Positions 17,284 through 25,754 of a DNA stretch of 64,000 nucleotides are shown here, piece by piece. A program made the translations under genes and the position numbers. The DNA is taken from NCBI RefSeq assembly GCF_000420145.1, contig NZ_ATUJ01000002.1, forward strand, positions 248,001 through 312,000, written 5' to 3'. The notes beneath the pieces were generated by a model that was not told the origin of the DNA, searched no databases, and was given only the letters and a program-made list of their open reading frames with translations. This DNA comes from Paracoccus zeaxanthinifaciens ATCC 21588 (GTDB lineage Bacteria > Pseudomonadota > Alphaproteobacteria > Rhodobacterales > Rhodobacteraceae). The number at the start of each line of letters is the position of its first letter. The stretch's first letter is position 1.

Positions 17284-18726
17284 TCACGCCTTGAAGGGCG
17301 GGCGCACCTTCAGTTCAAGGTAATCCTCGAGGCCGAAGCGCCCCCCCTCGCGGCCGATGCCCGAATGCTTGAAGCCGCCGAAGGGCGAGCCGTAATCGGC
17401 GTCGGCACCGTTGATGTGGATGCCGCCCGCGCGCAGGCGGCGTGCGACACGCGTCGCGCGCGCCTCGTCCCCGGTCTGCAGGTACGCGGCCAGCCCGTAT
17501 TCGGTGTCGTTGGCCATCGCGATGCCCTGATCCTCGTCGTTGAAGGGGGTCATCACCAGAACCGGGCCGAAGATCTCCTGCGACCAGATCGCCATGTCGG
17601 GCGTCACGTCGGCAAAGATCGTCGGGCGCACGAACCAGCCTTCGCGCAGCGCCTCGGGCAGGCCCTCGGGACGGCCGGGGCCGCCGGCCAGCAGGCGCGC
17701 GCCTTCGTCGATGCCCTTCTGAATCATCGCCTGCACGCGGTCGTATTGCAGTCCGTCGAACAGCGGACCGATGTGGTCGCCCTGCTCCAGCGGGTCGCCG
17801 ACCTGCTGTTCCTCGGCGGCCTGGCGGGCGATCTCGACCGCGCGGTCGTAGACGCCGCGCTCGACCAGCATGCGGGTCGGCGCGTCGCAGGATTGCCCGG
17901 TATTGTAGAAGCAGGTCTGCACGCCTTCGCGCACGCGGGTTTCCAGGTCGCAATCCGCGAAGACCAGGTTCGGGGACTTGCCGCCCAGTTCCAGCGTCAC
18001 GCGCTTGATCGTATCGGCGCTGTCGCGCGACACGGCGCTGCCCGCGCGGGTCGAGCCGGTGAAGGACATCATCGCGATGTCGGGATGGCGCGACATCGCG
18101 GCCCCGACGGTCGGCCCGTCGCCGTGGACCAGGTTGAAGACGCCCGCGGGATAGCCTGCCTCCTCGACGATCTCGGCATAGATCTGCGCCGAAAGGGGGG
18201 TGTGCTCGGACGGCTTCAGGACGCAGGTCGAACCGGTGGCCAGTGCCGGCACGACCTTCAGCGCGATCTGGTTGATGGGCCAGTTCCAGGGCGTGATCAG
18301 GCCGCAGACGCCGATCGGTTCCCTCGACAGGATGTCGCCATTGGGCAGCGTCTCTTCCTCGTCCAGCGCCTGAAGCGCGGCGATGAAGGCGTTCAGGTGC
18401 CCGAGGCCGCTATCGGCCTGCACGTCGCGGGACATGGTGATGGGGGCGCCCATCTCGGTTGTGATCGCATGGGCCAGGTCGTCCATGCGCCGTTCGGTGA
18501 TGCGGGCCATGCGGCGCAGCAGCTCCAGCCTCTCGGCCTTGGTGGTGGTCGAGAAGCCCTCGAACGCCTTGCAGGCGGCGGCGACCGCGCGGTCCACGTC
18601 GGACGCATCGCCCAGTGTCAGCGTGCCGATGCGCGAATTGTCGCGGGGCGTCAGGATCGGCATGGTGCGGGTGCCCTGCGGGGCGACCCATTCACCGCCG
18701 ATGAAGAACGTGTCGATATCGGTCAT
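17284..18726 (-). CDS. NAD(P)-dependent aldehyde dehydrogenase
   Basis: A 480-residue aldehyde dehydrogenase. The catalytic glutamate is in LELGGKSPNLVF and the catalytic cysteine in YNTGQSCDAPTRMLVE. The cofactor-site motif FTGSTRAGSAV and the late EIFGPVL motif are present. It oxidises an aldehyde to an acid, but the precise substrate is not deducible. AGGAGG sits before the ATG. It follows the enolase-superfamily gene by 10 nt and the GMC oxidoreductase gene further upstream, all on the minus strand. An alcohol-to-aldehyde-to-acid sequence, in which GMC oxidation is followed by this enzyme, is a reasonable inference for the cluster. Confidence 0.92.
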   Translation of the reverse strand: MTDIDTFFIGGEWVAPQGTRTMPILTPRDNSRIGTLTLGDASDVDRAVAAACKAFEGFSTTTKAERLELLRRMARITERRMDDLAHAITTEMGAPITMSRDVQADSGLGHLNAFIAALQALDEEETLPNGDILSREPIGVCGLITPWNWPINQIALKVVPALATGSTCVLKPSEHTPLSAQIYAEIVEEAGYPAGVFNLVHGDGPTVGAAMSRHPDIAMMSFTGSTRAGSAVSRDSADTIKRVTLELGGKSPNLVFADCDLETRVREGVQTCFYNTGQSCDAPTRMLVERGVYDRAVEIARQAAEEQQVGDPLEQGDHIGPLFDGLQYDRVQAMIQKGIDEGARLLAGGPGRPEGLPEALREGWFVRPTIFADVTPDMAIWSQEIFGPVLVMTPFNDEDQGIAMANDTEYGLAAYLQTGDEARATRVARRLRAGGIHINGADADYGSPFGGFKHSGIGREGGRFGLEDYLELKVRPPFKA

Positions 18727-18736
18727 GATGGTCCTC

Positions 18737-19945
18737 CTAGTGGGTCACATGCGTTTCGGTCATGCCAAGGTGCAGATCGGTGCCGGTCCAGGGGTTCGCG
18801 GCGATGGCCGCGTCGTCCAGCTCCAGCCCCAGCCCCGGCGCGGTCGAGGGGATGACATAGCCGTCCTCCCATTCGATCCGGCCCTTCACGCCCGCCATGT
18901 AGGGGCCGTCGAAGGTCCCGATGCTTTCGAGGATCAGGAAGTTCGGCGAACAGGCCGCCAGCTGGATGTTCGCCGCCGCCACGACAGGCCCGCAATAGAG
19001 ATGGGGCGCGATCTGCGCCTGCCGCGTCTCGGCCATGCCGGCGATCTTCTTGGCCTCGAGCAGGCCGCCCACGCGGCCCAGGTTCATCTGCAGGATCGAG
19101 GCGGCCCCGGCTTCCAGCACGCGGGCGAACTCGTATTTCGTGCACAGCCTCTCGCCCGCGGCGACGGGGATCGAGGTGAAGGCCGCGACCGCCGCCATGT
19201 CGGCGGGGCTTTCAGGCGGCATCGGTTCCTCGAACCACAGGGGGTCGTAGGGTTCCAGTGCGCGGGCCATCCGCTTGGCCCCCGAGACGGTGAACTGCCC
19301 GTGGGTGCCGAACAGCAGATCGGCGCGGTCGCCCACGGCGCGGCGGATCTCGCGGCAGAAGGCGACGCTGCGGGTGATGTCCTCGCGCCGGGGCTGGTGG
19401 CCGTCGAAGATGCTGTAGGGTCCGGCGGGGTCGAATTTCAGCGCGTTGAAGCCCTGATCGACCATCTTCGCCGCGACCTCGGCGGCCATCTCGGCGTCGT
19501 TGTAGACATTCGGCGCGTCGGGGTCGGGATAGACATCCCCATCCGCCGGATAGATGTAGCTGTAGCTGCGCAGCCGGTCATGGACTCGCCCGCCCAGAAG
19601 CGCATGGACCGGCTTGTCGGCGGCCTTGCCCAGGATGTCCCAGCACGCCATCTCAAGGCCGCTGAACACGCCCATCACGCTGACATCGGGGCGGTGGGTG
19701 AAGCCCGCCCCGTAGGCGCGGCGGAACAGCAGCTCGATATTGGCGGGGTCGGTGCCCGCGAACTGCCGGTCGAACATGTCCCGCGCCATCGCGCAGCAGA
19801 TGTCGGGGCCGAAGGTGGCGTTGTAGATCTCGCCCACGCCGGTGATGCCGCATTCGGTCGTCAGTCGGACGAAGATGAAATATCGGCCCCCATGGCGGGG
19901 GGGCGGGTTGCCCATCACGAATGTTTCCAGCTTCTCAAGGCGCAT
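18737..19945 (-). CDS. Mandelate racemase/muconate lactonizing enzyme family protein
   Basis: A 402-residue enolase-superfamily enzyme. The N-terminal capping domain is followed by a barrel with FEEPMPPES, IPVAAGERL and the late APHLY motif (histidine base). NALKFDPAGP provides the early lysine region. These features place it with acid sugar dehydratases and racemases of the mandelate racemase subgroup. They abstract a proton next to a carboxylate with magnesium help. The actual acid is unknown. It is encoded between a GMC oxidoreductase and an aldehyde dehydrogenase, suggesting it processes a hydroxy acid from the same catabolic route. Confidence 0.88.
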   Translation of the reverse strand: MRLEKLETFVMGNPPPRHGGRYFIFVRLTTECGITGVGEIYNATFGPDICCAMARDMFDRQFAGTDPANIELLFRRAYGAGFTHRPDVSVMGVFSGLEMACWDILGKAADKPVHALLGGRVHDRLRSYSYIYPADGDVYPDPDAPNVYNDAEMAAEVAAKMVDQGFNALKFDPAGPYSIFDGHQPRREDITRSVAFCREIRRAVGDRADLLFGTHGQFTVSGAKRMARALEPYDPLWFEEPMPPESPADMAAVAAFTSIPVAAGERLCTKYEFARVLEAGAASILQMNLGRVGGLLEAKKIAGMAETRQAQIAPHLYCGPVVAAANIQLAACSPNFLILESIGTFDGPYMAGVKGRIEWEDGYVIPSTAPGLGLELDDAAIAANPWTGTDLHLGMTETHVTH

Positions 19946-19972
19946 TGCGTCCCCTTTCGTCGGTGTCGTTCG

Positions 19973-21553
19973 TCATCGCGCGTCCTGCAGGATCATTCCC
20001 GCCGCGCGCATCGCCAGCATCATGACCGGCGCGTTGGTGTTCCCCGAGGTGATGTTCGGAAAGCTCGAGGCATCGACGACGCGCAATCCGTCGATGCCGT
20101 GAACCCGCAGCCGCGCGTCGATCACCGAACCGGCGGGATCATGGCCCATCCGGCAGGTGCAGCTGGGATGATAGACCGTGGTGGCCCTCTCGCGGAAATC
20201 CTGCAGCAGCGCGGCGTCGTCCATGGCGTGCAGGTCGGCGCATTTCGGCGCGCGCGTCACGTCGCGCAGCGCGGGCACGAGCGACAGGTCGCGCGCAAGG
20301 CGGCTGGCCGCGACTGCCGCCGCGCGGTCCTCTGCGGTGCCAAGCGACGCGGGGCGGATGGCGGGCGCGACCCCCGGATCGCCCGAGGTGATGCGCACCT
20401 GCCCGCGGCTGGTCGGGCGGCAGAACTGCCCCGACAGGATGAAGCCGCCATCGCGATCCATCACCACCTGGCCGTCCGTCGTCAGCGAATAGGATGCGGG
20501 ATTGCAGAACAGCTGCATGTCGGGATGCGTCAGCCCGTCCGCGGATCGCACGAAGCCGCCGACCTGGTTGACCGGAACCGACAGCGGACCGTTCCGCGTC
20601 AGCAGATATCGCACCCCCGCCGCCAGCCGCCCCCGCCGCCGACCCAGCATCGCGTTCAGCGTAGGCACCGATGCGTGGAACTGATGCGTGATCGCCAGGT
20701 GGTCCTGCAACCCCTCGCCCACCTGCGGCAGGTCGATCACAGGCGTCACCCCAAGCGATTGCAGATAGGCCGCCGGTCCGATGCCCGACAGCTGCAGGAT
20801 CTGCGGGGAATTGATCGCGCCCGCCGACAGGATCACCTCTTGCCCGGCGAGGGCGTGGTGCATCTGGCCGCGCCGCGACCAGTTAAGGCCGGTCACGCGC
20901 CGACCCTCCATCCGCAGGCCGGTGACATGGGCGTCGGTCTCGATCCGCAGGTTGGGACGGCGCAGGGCAGGGCGCAGGAAGGCGTCGGCCGCCGACCAGC
21001 GACGCCCGCGCCAGACGGTGCTGCGATAATGGCCGACGCCCTCGGCCCGGTTCATGTCGGGGCTGAGCGGATGACCCGCCTGCCGCGCCGCGTCCAGGAA
21101 GCGGGCCGAGAACGGGTGCATCCGGTCGGACAGGTCGGCCACGCGGACCGGCCCGCCGCCCGCATCCTCGATCGCGTCATAGGTCTGCCGGACCGCGTCC
21201 CAGTCCCAGCCGGTCGCGCCCGCCGCCGCCCAATCGTCGAAATCATGCGGCAGCCCCCGCACATAGGCCATCGCGTTGATCGAGCTGCTGCCCCCCACGA
21301 CTCGCCCGCGCGGCCAATAGGTGCTGCGCCCGGCCAGCCCCTCGTCCGCATCGGTGCGATAGCCCCAGTTCAGCGCGGGATTGGCATAGTTCACGGCATA
21401 GCCGACCGGCACCTTGATCCAGAAGCGCGCATCGCTTCCCCCGGCCTCGAGCAGCAGGACCTTGTGGCGCCCGCAGCGCGTCAGCTGCTCGGCCAGCACG
21501 CAGCCCGCCGAACCCGCGCCGACGATGATGTAATCATATGCAGTCCCGGTCAT
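19973..21553 (-). CDS. GMC family FAD-dependent oxidoreductase (choline dehydrogenase-like)
   Basis: A 526-residue GMC flavoprotein. It begins MTGTAYDYIIVGAGSAGCVLAEQL, where the Rossmann motif binds FAD. It has the GMC signature GRVVGGSSSINAMAYVRG, the second signature in EVILSAGAINSPQILQLSGIG, and the C-terminal STVYHPSCTCRMG with the active-site histidine followed by TSGNTNAPVMMLA. It oxidises a primary or secondary alcohol and probably passes electrons to the quinone pool. ATG 21553 is preferred because the family N-terminus begins there; the open frame continues upstream into the palindromic operator. It probably lies under the divergent LysR regulator. Confidence 0.9.
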   Translation of the reverse strand: MTGTAYDYIIVGAGSAGCVLAEQLTRCGRHKVLLLEAGGSDARFWIKVPVGYAVNYANPALNWGYRTDADEGLAGRSTYWPRGRVVGGSSSINAMAYVRGLPHDFDDWAAAGATGWDWDAVRQTYDAIEDAGGGPVRVADLSDRMHPFSARFLDAARQAGHPLSPDMNRAEGVGHYRSTVWRGRRWSAADAFLRPALRRPNLRIETDAHVTGLRMEGRRVTGLNWSRRGQMHHALAGQEVILSAGAINSPQILQLSGIGPAAYLQSLGVTPVIDLPQVGEGLQDHLAITHQFHASVPTLNAMLGRRRGRLAAGVRYLLTRNGPLSVPVNQVGGFVRSADGLTHPDMQLFCNPASYSLTTDGQVVMDRDGGFILSGQFCRPTSRGQVRITSGDPGVAPAIRPASLGTAEDRAAAVAASRLARDLSLVPALRDVTRAPKCADLHAMDDAALLQDFRERATTVYHPSCTCRMGHDPAGSVIDARLRVHGIDGLRVVDASSFPNITSGNTNAPVMMLAMRAAGMILQDAR

Positions 21554-21611
21554 CGCCCCCTGCCTTGCGGTCCCGAATTCCGCGCCAGCAAGCCAGAGCG
21601 TTGCCTGCAAT

Positions 21612-21647
21612 GCAAACAATGCCTTTGACTGCTGAGGCATTGTTTGC
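21612..21647. promoter_or_regulatory. 13-bp perfect inverted repeat, LysR operator candidate
   Basis: GCAAACAATGCCT (21612-21624) and AGGCATTGTTTGC (21635-21647) are exact inverted copies separated by 10 bases. They lie in the space between the divergent GMC oxidoreductase and LysR genes. Size, symmetry and position suit the binding site of a LysR dimer or tetramer controlling the catabolic genes. Confidence 0.7.
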
Positions 21648-21702
21648 GTTTGCCCATCGCCTACGTCAGGATGGCCGCCGACTGCAGGAACGGACCCCGC
21701 CC

Positions 21703-22575
21703 ATGCGCAAGCTGCCCCATGTCACATGGCTCCGAGCCTTCGAGGCCGCCGCGCGCCATGCCTCGTTCAGCGCCGCCGCGGACGAGCTGGGCCTGACATC
21801 CGCCGCCGTCAGCCAGCAGATCCGCCTGCTGGAAGGGCATCTGGGGATCCAGCTGTTTCGCAGGCTGGCGCGGGGGGTCGAGCTGACGGATATGGGTCAG
21901 GCCTATGCCGTGCCCGTGCGCAAATCCTTTGCCGAGATGCAGGTCGCGACCGACGGGCTGTTCAGCGACCGGCGCAGTTCGGTCATTCGGGTTCGGTCTT
22001 CGATCTCCTATGCGGCACTGGTGCTGGCGCGGCGGCTGGCCGCGTTCCGCCGCGAACATCCGGGGATCGAGATCGAGCTGTCGACCGCCGTCTGGGCCGA
22101 CCGCATGAACGGCGCGAGCATCGATCTGGACATCCGCTATGGTGCGGGCGACTGGCCCGAGCAGAACATCCATCCGCTGAAGACCGCGCCGGCGACCGTG
22201 GTCTGTCACCCGGATTATGCCCCCGCGATCCCGGACCTGAACGCGCTGGCCCGCGCCGATATCGTCCAGATCGTCGGCTGCGAAACCGATTGGGACCGCC
22301 TGTTCCTGCAAGAGGGCATGCCCCTGCCGCGCCCCGCGCATTGGATGCGGGCGGATTCGTCGCTGCTGGCGCTGCAGATGCTGTCGGCGGGCCACGGCTG
22401 CGCCATCGTCAGCCGCAGCTTCGCCTTCGACGCCTTCGAGGCGGGCACCCTTGTCGCGCCCCTGCCGGTCGAGGTCCCGATGTCCCAAAGCTTCTACGTC
22501 GTCGAGCAGGACGACCTCGGCCCGCGCGAGGACGTGGCGATCTTCGTGGACTGGCTGCGCGGGCTGAGCTTCTAG
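21703..22575 (+). CDS. LysR family regulator (GcvA-like)
   Basis: A 290-residue LysR regulator. The N-terminal helix-turn-helix is WLRAFEAAARHASFSAAADELGLTSAAVSQQIRLLEGHLG, with the GcvA-type RKLPHVTWLRAFE opening, followed by a periplasmic-binding-like effector domain to the C-terminus. GcvA-like proteins usually activate a divergent catabolic operon. The ATG at 21703 is selected because the family starts there; the longer frame through the operator is unlikely. It is divergent from the GMC, mandelate racemase-type and aldehyde dehydrogenase genes, with a 13-bp palindrome between. Its stop overlaps the convergent XRE gene in the shared bases CTAG. Confidence 0.9.
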   Translation: MRKLPHVTWLRAFEAAARHASFSAAADELGLTSAAVSQQIRLLEGHLGIQLFRRLARGVELTDMGQAYAVPVRKSFAEMQVATDGLFSDRRSSVIRVRSSISYAALVLARRLAAFRREHPGIEIELSTAVWADRMNGASIDLDIRYGAGDWPEQNIHPLKTAPATVVCHPDYAPAIPDLNALARADIVQIVGCETDWDRLFLQEGMPLPRPAHWMRADSSLLALQMLSAGHGCAIVSRSFAFDAFEAGTLVAPLPVEVPMSQSFYVVEQDDLGPREDVAIFVDWLRGLSF

Positions 22576-23414
22576 CCGCCTGCCAGCCGCGCCAGATAGG
22601 CCGTCGCGTCGCGGGCGTCGGTGTCGCAATTGCGGATCAGCCAGTCGAAATGGTCGATCAGGGCGCCGACGCGCTGGCGTTCCCTCAGCGACAGGTAGAA
22701 CTGCCCGACATAGATGATCCCCAGCCCGTTGCCGAAGACCGTCACGGGTACGCTGAAGGCGCGGCGCTTGTCGAAAAGGAACAGGCGCAGGCGCGGGAAC
22801 AGCGCCTCGCATCGGCTGGCCATGAAGCGCAACTGGTCGCGGCGGATATCGGCGGACAGATCGGCATAATAGCCCTCGCCCGATGCAAGCGACTGCAGTT
22901 CCTGAAGGGGCATCGCGATCTCGTAATCGGCCTCTCCGGTGCGGACCCAGTCGTGATAGGCGCGGGCGGTCCCGATGATCTGCGCGATCGTGGCGGGCGG
23001 GCAGGCGGCGTATTCCCATTCCAGCAGGGCGGGGGTCTTCAGCATTTCGGGCAGGGTGGCGGGGACGTGGCGGATCTTGCTTCCGATGGCGGATTGGTGC
23101 CATTCGATGATCTGGCGGTCGGCCTCGTCGCGTTCGGCAGGGCTGAGCCCCATGGCCGAGGCCAGGATGTCGCCCGCGGGTTCGGGTCGGTTCGTCAGCC
23201 CCAGCAGCCAATCGAGGCTGACGCCCAGATGCGCAGCCATGTCCGCTGCAAGCTGCGCGTTGGGAAGGCGCGGGTGATCGCCCTTGAGAAGCTGCCCGAC
23301 GGTCGAACGATCGACCCCGGCCGCGCGGGCCAGCGCGCTTTTGCTGGTGGCGCTGTCGGCCATGGCCTGTCCCAGCCGCGCGCGGAAGATCTGATGCCTG
23401 TCTCTGGTTGCCAT
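22572..23414 (-). CDS. XRE family transcriptional regulator with uncharacterised C-terminal domain
   Basis: A 280-residue protein. Residues 20-75 form a Cro/CI-type helix-turn-helix (SKSALARAAGVDRSTVGQLLKG, then AADMAAHLGVSLDWLLG). The rest is a predicted mixed alpha-beta region with no enzyme motif I recognise. The segment SVPVTVFGNGLGIIYVGQFYLS may belong to a ligand-sensing fold. The ATG at 23414 is chosen because the helix-turn-helix begins shortly after it; the longer frame has no support. It is tail-to-tail with the LysR gene, sharing four bases. Its target is unknown. Confidence 0.8.
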   Translation of the reverse strand: MATRDRHQIFRARLGQAMADSATSKSALARAAGVDRSTVGQLLKGDHPRLPNAQLAADMAAHLGVSLDWLLGLTNRPEPAGDILASAMGLSPAERDEADRQIIEWHQSAIGSKIRHVPATLPEMLKTPALLEWEYAACPPATIAQIIGTARAYHDWVRTGEADYEIAMPLQELQSLASGEGYYADLSADIRRDQLRFMASRCEALFPRLRLFLFDKRRAFSVPVTVFGNGLGIIYVGQFYLSLRERQRVGALIDHFDWLIRNCDTDARDATAYLARLAGG

Positions 23415-23528
23415 TCGACTACAATGCAGTCTTTGCACAACAACGCAAACAATCCGCAGCGAATTATCGGAATTCTCGGCGCCGCCTCCTGCAGTTAGGG
23501 ATCGTGAAACGTCATGAAAGGGGAACGC

Positions 23529-23735
23529 ATGGAAAGCAGGGCGCGGATCGCGATCAAGGCACTGACATGGCAGCTTCTGGGGCTGGTCGTGATGCTGGGG
23601 ATCGGACTTGCCTTTACCGGATCGCTCAGCGCGGGGGGCGGGATCGCCCTGGTCAGCGGGGTCACGGGATACTTGTGCTACTTCCTGCACGAGATGGCCT
23701 GGGCGCGTATCGGCTGGGGTCGCAGACCGCGCTGA
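23529..23735 (+). CDS. DUF2061 small membrane protein
   Basis: A 68-residue membrane protein with two hydrophobic helices (ALTWQLLGLVVMLGIGLAF and GGIALVSGVTGYLCYFLHEMAWARI). The spacing and the KALTWQ opening and HE-AW-RIGWG ending match DUF2061. The function of the family is unknown. The start at 23529 has AAAGGGGAAC before it; an upstream ATG at 23514 is in frame but less well placed. It stands alone between divergent regulator and secreted-protein genes. Confidence 0.85.
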   Translation: MESRARIAIKALTWQLLGLVVMLGIGLAFTGSLSAGGGIALVSGVTGYLCYFLHEMAWARIGWGRRPR

Positions 23736-23814
23736 TCGGCCTTCCGGTTCCCCTATGCGCGGATGCGTCGCGGCACGTCAAAATGGCCATACAAAACCGT
23801 TCCGTTCACCCGTT

Positions 23815-23840
23815 CTCGCATTCAATCACAGGAATGCGAG
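23815..23840. promoter_or_regulatory. 9-bp perfect inverted repeat upstream of the EF-hand-like gene
   Basis: CTCGCATTC (23815-23823) and GAATGCGAG (23832-23840) are exact inverted copies around an 8-base loop, 70 bp upstream of the small secreted-protein gene and about 80 bp after the DUF2061 gene. It could be an operator, an mRNA hairpin or the end of the DUF2061 transcript. No T-run follows. Confidence 0.5.
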
Positions 23841-23909
23841 CGATGAAACGATCCCCCCGGGTCATGCGTAGTGCACCCCTGAACGCAATGACGAAACAGG
23901 AGACATACC

Positions 23910-24173
23910 ATGGCTATCCGTAAACTGACCGCCGTCGCAGCCCTTTCGGCCCTGACCGCATTCCCGGCCTTCGCCACCGTCCAGGGCGGCAACGGCCCCA
24001 GCTTCAACGACGAGCAGCCGGTCCAGGAACTGTCGACCCGCCAAGTCCGCGCAGGTGACGTCCTGCAGGAAAAGGATCTGCACCGCCGCGACCTGAACGC
24101 CGACGACCTGATCACGCTGAGCGAGTTTCCCGAAGGTGGGCCCGTCGACTTCTCGAGCGCGAATAACGGCTGA
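23910..24173 (+). CDS. Small secreted protein with one EF-hand-like loop
   Basis: An 87-residue protein. Residues 1-22 are a signal peptide (MAIRKLTAVAALSALTAFPAFA). The mature part is short, acidic and without cysteine. Residues 61-72, DLNADDLITLSE, fit the calcium-binding EF-hand loop (D-x-N-x-D-x-x-I-x-x-x-E), although the usual glycine at loop position 6 is aspartate. A preceding helix (VRAGDVLQEKDLHRR) supports this. I do not recognise a named family. An AACAGGAGA ribosome binding site precedes the ATG. A terminator-like hairpin follows. It may be a periplasmic calcium-binding or calcium-sensing protein, which is inference. Confidence 0.75.
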   Translation: MAIRKLTAVAALSALTAFPAFATVQGGNGPSFNDEQPVQELSTRQVRAGDVLQEKDLHRRDLNADDLITLSEFPEGGPVDFSSANNG

Positions 24174-24210
24174 TCGACGCCCCTTCGTCGACAATCTGCC
24201 GACGTCAAAA

Positions 24211-24242
24211 GAAAACCCCGCCGGTTCGCCGACGGGGTTTTC
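24211..24242. terminator. Bidirectional intrinsic terminator
   Basis: GAAAACCCCG (24211-24220) and CGGGGTTTTC (24233-24242) form a 10-bp stem, extended by CGG/CCG after one mismatch, with flanking A and T tracts. It separates the small secreted-protein gene from the convergent PutP-type symporter gene and would work in both directions. Confidence 0.85.
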
Positions 24243-24261
24243 CGTTGTCATGGCGCCGTCG

Positions 24262-25719
24262 TCAGGCGCGGTATTCGTTCTGCTGGCGGCTGGCCAGGCT
24301 GACGATGACGATGGCCGCGAAGGCCGCGACGAAGCCCGGGATGATCTCGTAGATCCCCGCGCCGCCCATGAAGGACTTGTTCCAGCCAAGCGCGATCCAG
24401 GCGATCACCACGGCAGCACCGGTCACCAGACCCGCGACCGCACCCGATCCGGTCATGCGCGACCAGGTCAGCGACAGCAGGATCAGCGGACCGAAGGCCG
24501 CGCCGAAGCCCGCCCATGCGTTGGACACCAGCCCCAGCACCTGGCTGTCGGGATCGCCCGCGATCAGGGCGGCCACGACGCCGACCAGCGCGACGGCGAT
24601 GCGGCCCATGTTCACGACCTCGCGCTCGGACGCGTCCTTGCGCAGGAACAGGCGGTAGAAATCCTCGGCCAGGGACGAGGACGACACCAGCAGCTGGCTG
24701 GAGACGGTGGACATCACCGCAGCCAGCAGCGCGGCGAACAGGAAGCCGGTCACCAGCGGGTGGAACAGCAGGTCGGACAGGATGATGAAGATCGTCTCGG
24801 CATCCTCGACGGCCAGGTCGTTGCGCACCGCATAGGCGCGGCCCAGGATGCCGACACCCACCGCACCCAGCAGCGAGATGCCCATCCAGGCCATGCCGAT
24901 ATTGCGTGCGGTCGCGACCTCGCGGACGCTGCGGACGGCCATGAAGCGCACGATGATGTGCGGCTGGCCGAAATAGCCCAGGCCCCAGGTCACCGCCGAC
25001 AGAAAGCCCACGAAGGTCAGCCCGTTGGTTAGCGACAGATAGTTAGGATCGACGGTCGAGACGGTTTCCGCCGCCTGCGCGAAGCCGTCGCCCTTGCCCA
25101 GCCACAGGATCATGGCGGGCATGATGATCAGGGCGATCATCATGATGCAGCCCTGCACGAAGTCGGTCAGGCTGACGGCAAGGAAGCCGCCGATCATGGT
25201 ATAGGCCAGCACGACAAGCAGCGTCGCCCAGACGCCGGTCATGTAACCGCCATCGAAGGCGCTGGCGAACAGCTTGCCCCCGGCGACCAGACCCGACGCG
25301 GTATAGACCGCGAAGAACACCACGATGATAACCGCCGACACGACGCGCAGCGCCTTGGCCTTGGTGGGAAAGCGGTTCGCCAGGAAGGACGGGATGGTCA
25401 GCGCGTTGTCGTAACGCTCGGTCTGTTCGCGCAGGCGCGGGGCTACCACGAGCCAGTTGACGAATGCGCCGACGAACAGGCCGATCCCGATCCAGGCCTC
25501 GACCAGGCCCGTGGCATAGAGCGCGCCGGGCAGGCCCAGCAGCAGCCAGCCGCTCATGTCGGATGCGCCTGCCGACAGTGCCGCGACGGCTGGCGGCAGG
25601 TTGCGACCGCCCAGCAGGTATTCCTCGCTGCTGGCGGTGGATTTACGATAGGCATAGAAGCCGATGCCGAGCATCAGCAAGAAATAGGCAGCAAGGCTGA
25701 CCCAGACGCCTGTTTCCAT
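24262..25719 (-). CDS. putP: Sodium/solute symporter, PutP (proline) type
   Basis: A 485-residue SSS-family transporter with about 13 predicted membrane segments. It carries the PutP opening (Tyr-rich first helix, YRKSTASSEEYLLGGRNLPPAVAALSAGASDMSGWLLLGLPGALY) and the sodium-binding stretch FLFAALLAAVMSTVSSQLLVSSSSLAEDFYR. Length and motifs match the proline/Na+ symporter closely. It stands alone: neither putA nor a regulator is adjacent, so the substrate call rests on similarity. GGGAGG precedes the ATG. A terminator lies downstream, and a long imperfect inverted repeat lies upstream. Confidence 0.88.
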   Translation of the reverse strand: METGVWVSLAAYFLLMLGIGFYAYRKSTASSEEYLLGGRNLPPAVAALSAGASDMSGWLLLGLPGALYATGLVEAWIGIGLFVGAFVNWLVVAPRLREQTERYDNALTIPSFLANRFPTKAKALRVVSAVIIVVFFAVYTASGLVAGGKLFASAFDGGYMTGVWATLLVVLAYTMIGGFLAVSLTDFVQGCIMMIALIIMPAMILWLGKGDGFAQAAETVSTVDPNYLSLTNGLTFVGFLSAVTWGLGYFGQPHIIVRFMAVRSVREVATARNIGMAWMGISLLGAVGVGILGRAYAVRNDLAVEDAETIFIILSDLLFHPLVTGFLFAALLAAVMSTVSSQLLVSSSSLAEDFYRLFLRKDASEREVVNMGRIAVALVGVVAALIAGDPDSQVLGLVSNAWAGFGAAFGPLILLSLTWSRMTGSGAVAGLVTGAAVVIAWIALGWNKSFMGGAGIYEIIPGFVAAFAAIVIVSLASRQQNEYRA

Positions 25720-25754
25720 GATGCGCCTCCCTTCATTGAGTTTGAGGCGCGGAA

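Noticed and set aside
18383..21628. 1081-codon plus-strand frame over the minus-strand oxidoreductase cluster
   Set aside because: Antisense of three enzymes with strong catalytic motifs; no motif of its own.
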